Source of the DNA: Plakobranchus ocellatus
Lineage: Eukaryota > Mollusca > Gastropoda > Plakobranchidae
NCBI GenBank assembly: GCA_019648995.1
Contig: BLXT01003747.1
Coordinates: forward strand, 971,974-1,000,284
DNA: 28,311 nt
Reading direction: 5' to 3'
Below, piece by piece: positions 12,801-23,900 of this stretch. Numbering within the stretch: position 1 is the first letter of the stretch; the number at the start of each line of letters is the position of its first letter. The position numbers were made by a program, and so were the translations under genes. The notes under the pieces were generated by a model. That model had not been told where the DNA came from and did not search any database. It saw only the letters and a list, made by a program, of their open reading frames with translations.

Positions 12801-14951
12801 TCATAATGATTTCCTCTCAGAATAGTCGTTTGCATAACTTACACTATTTCTTTTAAAGAAGAAGATCTTAATCTATGATTTAACCAAAACCATAAAATCT
12901 CTAATTATTTTTTTTTTCTAATAAAAGGCATATCATTTTTTATGTCATGCATGTAGGTTACATGACAACAATGCGTCAAGGCATTAGTGCTCTGGAGATG
13001 GATGACATGTTATCTCTAGACAATGAGGCTTTGCAGGACACGTTCATTTTTCACCTTCCTCCTGATCCCAAGCACATTCGCATACCAAACAGTTTATGGA
13101 GCCAGGTAGAATACATAATACAAAATTGTAATTGCACCTTTGCCGCTATATCTACCAAAAAAAAAAAAAACAACAGATTTTACTCTCCCTACAGCTAGGT
13201 CATCAGCAGTAGGTTTCAAAGAATATCAAACACTGCTAGACTCTGCTACAATCTTTGAAAGAATTTTCAAGACATACATTGAGGATTCTGACTTCTATAA
13301 ATTATGCTTGTTCCTGCTATGCAATAAAGCGTCTCATCTTGTTGGGACACTACGCAAATGTTTTTAGTGTTGCTAAAAACTATTGGATGTCATGATTGTT
13401 CATTTTGAATGGTTAAAAATTTTTCTCTGAGTCTGGGATATAATAATTGCAGATTCATATTAAGTATTAATTATGGATGGAGGGAGGGGGAAGGTAGGGC
13501 AGAAACACTTCGTTTTCTCAACTTAACATGATGTTTGGTGCGTGAAAGCTGTATAACATTCTTTCTGAAATTGTAAACATAATTCTGAATTGACACAAGA
13601 TATTTGTTTTTATGATTTTTTGCATTTAAGCAAAGTGTTATTTTTTTTTTTTTGGGGGGGGGGGGGGGGTGTTGTTTTGTTTTGTTTTGTTTTGTTTTGG
13701 AACATGGAATAATTGCTAGCTGAGTAAGGCTTACTTTAGCCGTAATATTTTAGTTTTTGGATTTTCTTTTTACTTAAAACATTTTTCATGGCGTACAAAC
13801 AAAGTTATCTTTGAACTTCTTTCAGATTATGGCTGATGTTAAAGACTGCCTAGCCATGGAGCTTGTTTCTGGTCGAATGCTACAGAAATGGTACCATAAA
13901 TACATAATTGAGGTGGCTGAGGAGAGATACCTTACTGAGGAGACTAGGTATGCCAAATTTACTAGGCTCTCTTTTAATCAAGTTTTGTGATTCAAGGGGT
14001 TTTTTATGAAGAAGACTTGTCTCTATATATACACTCACTAAGGAAAAGAAAAGTAGAAGAAATGGATACCTAGTTTTATGATTATATATATAATCATATG
14101 TGTGTGTGTGCAGTAGACCACCTGCAAACCGAAAACGGCTGAACCGAAAAAACGGCTAAACCAAAAAAAAATTGAAGAGCTCTTGTTTTTCCTCTTATTC
14201 TTTATTATTAAACATGTGGTAAACCAAAAGCGTTGGCTGCTTGCTATCTCTAAAGCAAAATAAAAACTACCAAAAAAGCCCACTCATTGTCGACCGACAC
14301 TTAAAAAAATCTTTTTTTTTTCACACTTTGCCCTTCCCTTTCTTTCTCACATTACTCCATGCAAACCCAATACTGTTAACGGTACCTCACACTACAGACG
14401 GCCAGACCCAATGTCTGGGTAGATCTAGGTCTACTGCACACACCTGCCCATTCCTTCCTTCTACAATCAGTTACGCCAGACACCTCTTTACAGGTCTAGG
14501 TCCTGTCAGCACTAAGCTAAACAAACACTGTTGCATCACAGTCGGTAATAAAGCCATCTCACTTGTTGAGAGCTTCAGTACCAGAAAGCATAGGTGATGA
14601 TTAAATTGTAAAAGTAGAGACTTCAGGACCGAAAAACGTACTTAGGCGATGATGAAATTGTGATAGCTCTATTATTCTACATTGATAACAAGCGTGAGAA
14701 CTTCTTAACTCTAAAAAAGAAAAGAGAAGGAGATAGAGAGATGGATAAAAAAGAGAGAAAGGTTCGTGGATAGGCGTGTTCATTCACATTGTTATGTAAG
14801 GATGGGTAGGATTGGTTTAACTTAATAATATTTCAAAAGCTGGCAACTCTCCTTCATTAATCTTACTTATTTAATGTGCTATGCTCAAACCAAAAAATTG
14901 TTAACCAAAATAGAAATCATACTCCCTAGAATTTCGGTTTAAACTTGTTTC

Positions 14952-14991
<40 letters not shown>

Positions 14992-17900
14992 TTTAGATAG
15001 TCCATATTGTCCCGTGACTTAAATGATTTGCATATTTTTTTTTAATAAATATTTTTGTTTGTTACTTTCTACAACATTGAAATCCCTTATTTTCAGTACA
15101 TCCGCATCCAATTTTCATCATTGTAAAGCTCACAGAATGCAATTCCAAATCATATCACTGCTTTGAATTACGACTCTAGTATACTGGTTCTTAGACTTAC
15201 ATATGGGAAGAAAAGACGGAGAGGGCAAGAGGAATAAGAATTGATAGACTTACAGGCCGACACACTGTGTACTGGTAGTCAGAAAATTAATCTAACAGGC
15301 ATACAGAAGGAAGAGATGGTCATATTGATATGAACTCAGATCTGACTCACACTATAGCTACTTGTTGTGACACTTAAGTATACGAATAGGAAGTTTTCAG
15401 AGCCAAGATTAAAAAAGAAAGCAATAACTTCTCATTTCCACTCTTTTACCACTAATTTTTTTTATGCTTGTTTTTTTTTTTTTTTTTTGAGGGGGGGGGG
15501 GGGGGGGGGGGGNNCCCTCTAAAGAAAAAATTATAGGCATGTTTAGAGGTAAGAAACTTGTGAGAATCGTTTGAAGTAAAGAAAGAATAAGCAAATTTGC
15601 TGAAGCCATAATTTGTTGTATCATTTGCAATTTACACCTGAAAAGACTTCATGACTAATTGTTCAGCTTTAAATGGTTGAAAATAGACTTTTTACTAGAT
15701 TAAGATTTTAAAATCACTGATCAAATGATAATATATATAATAATTCAAAATGAAAAGAGGTCGGTAGGTAAATTGCTGGGGCTTAAACTTCCTGAAGTTT
15801 TGCTTAGAAGTTTTGTCAAGAATGTAGAGAAGGTTGTGAATGGGGATTTAGTTTGTCTAATGCTTAGATAAGTATTGTATGATGTACTTTTTTATTGTCT
15901 GTAAGTCAAATAAATGGGTGGGGTCTGTTGAATAGATATGTAGTGAGTTATAAATGGTTGAAAATTAATCTCGAGATGAAGATAGAATTATTCATGTCAT
16001 CATTTGTCTTGAGTCATGTTCTTAAGCGTCAGGTGTTGCATAGAAAACTAAAATCATAAAATATTTTCTTTTATTTTCTTACATATACTTTTTAAAAAGT
16101 TATCAATAATCTCATATCTTAGATCAGAGTCAACTTAGCTCTGTCCTGATCTCATCAATGCAAAGCTCACAGAAAGACATTTCAGGCTGTTTCAATGATT
16201 GAAAATGTTCAAAATTTAACCTCTGTCTGCTAGTGACATTCTTCCATCCCTTTCAAGGAAATATTTCAAACAAGCGTTCATTTTGAGTTGAAAAAATTGT
16301 CTGTATATTATTTTTCATTTATAATGAGATGATTTCCATACTAAGATATGCACTTTTCCTCGATTGATTCTTATTTTAAATTTAGCTGTTTTGTTATAAT
16401 TATAATTTTTTGTACATAACTTTTGATCCTCTTGTCTTGTTATCAATGTCCAGGCCTCAGCTTCATCGCCTTGTAGCGCAGTACTTCATGGGATATTGGC
16501 ATGGCAGGAATAAACCCTTGAGTCTTTTCAAAGGCAAGATAGGGTGGTATCCAGAAAACACACGAGAAGTAAGGAAAAGAAGTATAGAGACAAAAAAAGT
16601 CTATTCATCTTAAAATAAGATGTTATTTTCTTGCTCTTGTATAGCTCATATTGTGTTTTATTGGGATAATATCATAGCAATATAAATTTATGTTTGTAAT
16701 TTTTTACATTACAATGCTGTAGACCTTAACTGATTGTAGCTGCAATTTCTTTAAAAATCCATAGAAATAGATTGGTTTAAAGGGATTGAATGGGCAATTC
16801 TTCTGATTTAGCTGTGATTGCATGAAAAGCAACCAAATATTTGATGAGTGTGAAAGATTCTAACACATACAAAAATTATCAAAAATATGTTGATGCAACT
16901 CGTGTTTGACCTTTTTTCATGGATAGGTTAGAAATTATGAAATAACTTAGTATTTTTTCTTAGGTGTTCTTCTCTGTGTTAATTTTGAAAATGTATTCAC
17001 CAACTTTTCTTTCCTGTTTTCACCAGTGAAGATTGTCCTGTGGAGATTAAATCCCCAAAAAATCTTTCATTTTTATGATATTTTTATTTCATTTCTGTGC
17101 AAGGAGATGAAGGTAAGCAGCATTTAAAGTGCAAGATGATAGCTTTAATGTGAATATCATTTTTAAAATGAATTGATAAAGATTATAGTGTTAAGCTTTA
17201 TAGTCGCACAATACCTTTTCTAAAGGGGAAATCAAAAAAATTTTCAGGTGCCTGAGCAATTGTTAGTGCTGCAGGATGGAAGTCTGAACCTTCGAAAACT
17301 GGCAGAGATGCCTCACCACCTGGCCCTGGCTGGGATGTGGCGGGAGTTTCATGCTCATGTGACAACGGACATCAGCTGGCTGGTCGCAAAGGTCAAGGCA
17401 TTTGGGGTTCCTGAGCTCAAGGCTGACTTATTAAAAATGTTGAACCAGAGAGATTGGTTGTCAGAGGAGATGGTGAAGGACAAAGAAGATAAGCCTGTGG
17501 TTATTGAGGAAGAGAAGGAAGGAAAGGATGGAGAGAAAAAAAGTCCCCGGAAAAGCAAAGATAAAACAAAAAAGAAAAAGGAGTCATCTGATGAAGATGA
17601 AAAGAATAACAATAAGAATACCATAGAGGATGATCTTATAAAGATGTACAACCAAATAGGCAGTGACTTGTTTATTACGGAAAGCACTATTGTTCAAGAT
17701 GCAACAAAAGGTGAAGACAGCGCAGAGAAAGGAGAAACCGAGAAAGTTGAGGGTGAGGAAGAGGATGAAGGAGAAGGGCAGAATGATGAAAAACTTGAGG
17801 AAGAGTATATTCTTGATCTGGCCACAGCTCTGCGAGATCTGGAAATCTTGATTGATATTGTCACACTCGGTGTAGAATGCATCAGACAGAACCCTAATAA

Positions 17901-20900
17901 TCTACCTGTCCAGGTGAATTTCTAATCTAAAAAATTGTATTGCTGTTGTTGTTGTTGTATTTGGGGGAGGATTGAATAAGCTATAAGTTAATTTTGGCCA
18001 AAAGTATTTTATTTTGTATTTGTTAAGTGTCATGTGCCATTTTGCACAAACATGCATCATAAATATTTTACATCCCAATTTTCTCATTACTCTTGATGGA
18101 GTCTTGCAATGTTTGATATCAACTGATAAATTTGACAGATACTCTATAGGAAGAATATATAATGATAACTGTGACAGATACTTTCTAGGAAGAAATTATA
18201 ATGATAACTTTTACTGATTCTTTCTAGACAGAATAGAGATTCATTTTTTTCTGGCTTAAAGTTTTAAAATCAGTATAACGCTATCTAATTTTCACCAATG
18301 CAAATCTCACACAAAAAAGTTTCAGGCTTTTTCAATGTTTTAAAATATTCAAAATGTGACTTCTGATTCATATGGACAGATCTCAAGATATTTTTAAAAA
18401 TTCGTCGTTGTCAGGATTATTTCAAATGGACGCTTTGTGTACATTTTTTACCTCATGCATTGCTCAACTGCTTTCAGATCACATGTCAGCTTGGCAAATC
18501 TAGAGCATTGACACCAGGCCTGAAAAAATTAGTGGCAGATTGTTATGAGTGGATGGAGGAGAACGAGATGCCACTACTGGTGCCTCAGGATGCATGCATG
18601 CCTCCACCAGGGGAAATGCTTCAAACAACTCTGTCCGCAGATGTGCATCTTTTAGGTGATTCTTGCATGATTATGAAAAATTGACTCCATTTATTCTATG
18701 TTTGCGTTGAATCTTTCTTCTATGTTTTTTTTTAATCTCTCTTGAAGGAAGGATTTAACAAAGGAAGTCAAGAGATATGAGAAATAAGGTACTTGAAGTT
18801 AACTTTCGATTTTTTTTAGATTGCTGTAGAAACCAATTATTCTTGTAAGCTTTTATCAAGAAAAAGCTATAGAAGAAAGCTCAGATTGCCTTGTTTGCAA
18901 TTCGCAAAACAGTTTAATTCTATTCAGAATTTTTTACAGAAGTGTGTGATTTACTTTTCTTTTTGAAATGTATAATAAAATCCTATTGCCTGAGTTATCT
19001 TACTTTAATATTTTCTGTAATTTTTATTATGTTCATTTATTGAAAGTCTTCATCTATATTACTAAATGAAAAATTCTCATCTTTATTTCCTCTTCTATAG
19101 AGAGTAAACAATTTTTTTTTCTCAGGTGCTGATAGAATGCATGATCACCCAGTAAAGCTGAGTATGGCAGATAATTACTTGTATGTATTAGAACAAGCCC
19201 CTAGAAAGTATGATACACTGCGAGTCCTTGACCTGAATCAAGGAGGGGAATATGTCATGGTGGAAGACGTTAGATGTTATGTTCACAGCCTTCGCTTCAA
19301 TGACAATGAAAAGTAAATTCTCTTTCTTGCATGTGTTTATTTATTTCATTTTTAAAATAATTATCACATACTGTATTTGAAATATTTAGCTTTCAATATA
19401 CCTCATTCTCAAGCCCCTATTGAATTGTGTAAAAAAACATTTCTACACCTTTTAATAATATGAGCTCAAAATTTCAAAACTGCAGTCCTGCTTTCAATGT
19501 ATACTATTCTAATATTCTTGTTTCTTAACTTCAAAACGTAGTACTTTGAGGTGTTTCTTTTAAGATTAAAATATGAAAAACGTTTTTGACTTGTGAAAGC
19601 AAAGAATACAATTATTTTTATACATATATATATATGTATCTATTTTTGTTTTTGTTGTGCAGATTTATCATTTTAAGAGTATATGAAAAGCCAGATGCCT
19701 ATAATGCTTCATTCTACTGCCGATTGTACGAGCAAAACAGATTAGCACCCTACACTCTTGACAAAAGAGCAAAACACATGGATGTTTCAAAGACTGGGGA
19801 CCTGGTAGCGTATGCTGATGACCGTAAGTAGCAAAGACATTAAGAACCTCCTACTCTATGCTTTACTTTGAGGGTTTCAGGACAAAAGACTACAGATGCC
19901 AAATTTTGAGAGATAACTCCGTTGCCTGAGTCGAAAACTCCTTTATCAACCACAATTTTGTGCTGCATTTACAGGAGTTTTTGACTCAAGTGACCATAGA
20001 TGAAGCACAGACACAGTAACATTATTTTAACATTAGAAGGTTTCTCAGTTATCCTGATTTTTTCGTTTTCACTGCAGATTAACTTATGAATACAAAAGCC
20101 TTGCCTTCTTTTGTCTCAAAATATTCACACATAAATGTCTCTCTTTTTTTCATTTTCTTTTTAATGTATGTGTCTCATTTTGCTTTGAGACCCTTCACTT
20201 AGTGATTTGTATTCTATATTTTGTAAATGCAAAGAGATCTCTTTTGCAATAAATAAACGTTCTGTACATTTATGTCACAACCTACTTTTATGGACTAAAC
20301 ACACTTGCTCTCTTCAACAGTTTTTCAATTACCAAACTTTATAGCCATTACTTGTTGAGCTGTTCATTTCTAGAACTGTTGAGTTTTCATACATTGTTCA
20401 AACAGCTCAGTGGGTGGTGCTTTCCAGCGGCTATGGGAACTGTAGATTTAACCCATGAGAAAAAAGGTTGTTTTTTAATTGGGGAGGGGGGGGGGGCTGA
20501 TTGTTTGCTTTTTTTGTTTTTTTAGAAAACTATTAGAGCTATTCACTTCCATTTTGATTGTTTGTATCAAAAATGAGAAATCAAAGCTTCTGGTTAGATT
20601 TACTCTAAGAACTTTTTTATGTGGAGCATTAGATTGCATAATGACTGTGGGGTCAAAACTAATGATTTGACGTAAAAAAATCTTTTTGTTTTTGTTAAAT
20701 GGTTTTCAGATCTGAACATTAAGAAAAGTACAAAACTCCTTTTAAGGTTGAGCAGTTCCACATACTGCAAGTGAATAATCTTCTAGCGCTAGGTTTGCAC
20801 TCACCTTTAACAAAATAATGTATATCAAGAAGTGATCGTTGTAGAAACTACAAAAAAATGGCTTTTATTTGGGTGACATTTATGAGTAATTCTTAAGACC

Positions 20901-23900
20901 AGCTTTGTGATTTTATTCTGTCTCTTTTTTCATATCGTTACCTTGTCCTTCTTGGTTTCTTTCTTTTTTGTTTCTTCTTTTTTTCTTTTTTTAATATAAA
21001 CCGGTGCAAATGGGCCTAAATTCATGAAATTTGTGATTTCAAATATAATATTATTTTCCCTACATTTAATTTTTAAAAATTTTGTATGGTTGAAAATTTC
21101 GAAAAAGTTATTTTGGTTTTATGCTAAGATTGAATTGAAAATGCATAGAAACAATTTGGAAGCGAAGGAAAGTTTTTTTTTTCCTCTTTGTCATGGTTTT
21201 TCTTATATTAGTGTCTATTTCTAAAAACTTCTGCTAGCTACATTATTAAGCCTTTTCTCGAGACTAATAAAGCTGTCTTTTTTGTTGCTTGCTGTAAATT
21301 TCATACATATCTACCTTTTTTTTTCCTGCCATTTTGTAGACATCTGTTTCATCTGTTCACCTCAGCCGGAGACCTTGACCCTCCATATTATCTACCGCCT
21401 GCATCACCAGGAAATTCTCAGCAGCATCTTGTTTTCGCCTGATGCCTATTACCTCTTGACCTTTATCCCTGGAGATGGGTTTAAGGTGTGGGTACCCAGG
21501 CGAGGGGAATCAACTCTGACCATAGAGGGCAGCAAAAAGGACAGTTATACATCTATGGCTTGTGCGCCATGCTCTCTGCACTATATCACAGCCAACCATC
21601 GTTTGTTACAGGTATTATATTTGTATAGATTCTATTGGACTAGAACACTATGAGAAGTTACTTTTTATTATTACCAGAGAAATTTTGAAAATTGAAATTT
21701 AATAGATGAAGAAAATGTGTCTCAAGACGAAACACTATTTTATTGAACTTTTGAAAGCTTTTAAATTATACAGCAAAATATTGCAACAGTAAGCATACCA
21801 ATGGTAAAAAGTGGAGATAATTGAGTTTTGACATTTTGCAAAGAAAAAATGAAAGATATAGAAAAAAACAAACTTAGAATTCTTTTTCCTCAAAATTGTT
21901 ACATGCAAATGAAACTCATTTGGATTGATCTTAAGACTAATATGTAATTGTGCATTTTCAGCTAAATGCAGGAACATTGCTGAGCTTATAATCTTGATTA
22001 TATTTTTTATAATATGCACCCAAATTTTAGCAAGTCTTAGAATATTTGTTTTGACACTAGAGCAACTGAGTCAAAACGGACGTTTTTGGAAAAAATTTAA
22101 ATCATTGATACAGACAGAAAATGGATATAATGAACTCTGCCTTGATGAAGACTCATGGCGGTGTTGTAATTCTGCTTTTAATTCCCACCCCCACCCCCTT
22201 CCACCCCCTCTAAAAGAAGGAGTGAAAACAAAGCAAAATTTACATCTCTTTTGTCAAAATTGCATGTGATTCAAACTGATCCCAAGATATTTTATAGTTC
22301 TAAGCTTTTTTTTAAACACACCTCAATGTGTATATATTATTATGATACTGAGTTTGTTTTAAGTTGATTTATTTCATTGTGTAAACAAACTAATTGATGT
22401 TCACATTTTCATTCTCAAATTATTTTTGCTCTATTTGAACAGATTTTGGGTTATTTTGTACATAACTTTGATAATTATTTTAAACATGATAATTTAGATC
22501 AATGTTGTTTTATCCTTTATTTGTTCAGGTATTGTCTAGTTACAGAGAACAGCATGTGATTCGTGTGTACAACCTGTCCAGTGGGGAAATTATTCACACT
22601 TTGGTCAGCCCTGAACTCACCTATAGAATTGATATGTTAGAGGTGGACAAAGGGGAAGAGTTTGCTTTGGTTGCCACTGAAGACACAGGAGTTTTTAACA
22701 ACAAATCAGCAAAGTGAGGACGTAAACAAATTTTGCTAGTTCTTCAACAGAGTCATGTTTGTATTTTGTTCTCTTTGCCTTTTTTCTATCTGTCTAATTA
22801 CTTGTCCTTCAATCAGTCGGTCAATCCTTTTTTTGTGTGCCTGTCTGGCTGTCTGCCTAACGGGCTGGCCATCATTCTTATTATCCAGATATCTCTCATA
22901 ACACTGTCTGTTTAACTTTGTCTACACCCATCTTTTGTATCTTATTGTCTACATCTATGCATCACTCAAAAACTTCTTTGCATTCATCTAACTTTTTTCC
23001 ATTTTGTTTTTTAAACCTGTAGAAATCCCTTTATCTATCTCTCTGGATCTCTTACTGCCTATGTCTTTTTTATATATCTCTTTTATCATTTTAGCTGATA
23101 CAATCATTCCTCCTCCAGATCTGCCCTGCTGTGGGACTTGGAGACCGGAGGTTTGGCTTCTCGAATCACCAGCTCTAAACCTTTCTCAGCCATCAAGCTT
23201 TTGGTTCACTCCAAAACAATTTACGTGTTGGCCGCCCTCTGGAGGGATCCAGTGATAACAGTGTATAACCTCGGAACTATTCACAGACCAGTGCCAGGAG
23301 CTAAAATTGTCAGGCAAATCCATGGACATTCTATGAATATTTTACAGGTGATTAAATCAACAGTGGCATATTTGACTGCTTTTTGTTTTAAGTATTTTAG
23401 ATGAATAATATATTCTGATTATTGATTTTGGTGCCTGCGACAAATGTCTCGGCACTGGTCAAAATGATCTTGAATTCATACAAAGAAAATTTTTAATTCT
23501 TTTTGAGTCAGAGAGCCCTGTGCGTCCTTTGTCAGTGATTACTTGATAGAGGTGTAAAGCAAAATAGAAAAATGTTACTGGAGATATTGAAAAGCAAAAT
23601 ATTTTGACTAGTCAAAGACATTGGAATATAGGTTTTTGAATATTACATATGGTCATCTTTTAGAGATCTCCAAAGCATGATTTTTTTTTCAATATTTCTG
23701 ACTGCTTTTGTTCATTTCTCTTTATGCCCCTGTCAGGCAGTTGTTGAAAGACGACTCATTGTATATGATAGGATCACATGAAGCAACTCTGCACAAAGTT
23801 ATTGTGGTTTTAACTTTGAGGAAAGCGGGGAAATGCAGGGGAAAAAAAAAACACTAATTTGTGGGGTTTTTTTCAAAAGTGTTGGTTTTTAAGACACACA

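Noticed and set aside
14241..14597. Open frame of 118 codons on the + strand in intron 11
   Set aside because: Composition is low-complexity and irregular, no family motif is visible, and it lies inside the suspected insertion. It does not join any exon in phase.
17355..17882. Open frames on the - strand, and one on the + strand in another frame, over exon 13
   Set aside because: They are shadows of the Lys/Glu-rich coding insert, rich in Ser and Phe for compositional reasons only.
21366..21611. Alternative start of exon 17 at the AG ending at 21365
   Set aside because: It would put the exon out of frame and lose the WD40 blade; the AG at 21338-21339 keeps frame.
22714..22719. TGA after NNKSAK read as the gene's stop codon
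   Set aside because: It lies within a good donor (AA|GTGAGG), and splicing to 23119 restores K-S-A-L-L-W-D-L and further WD40 blades.
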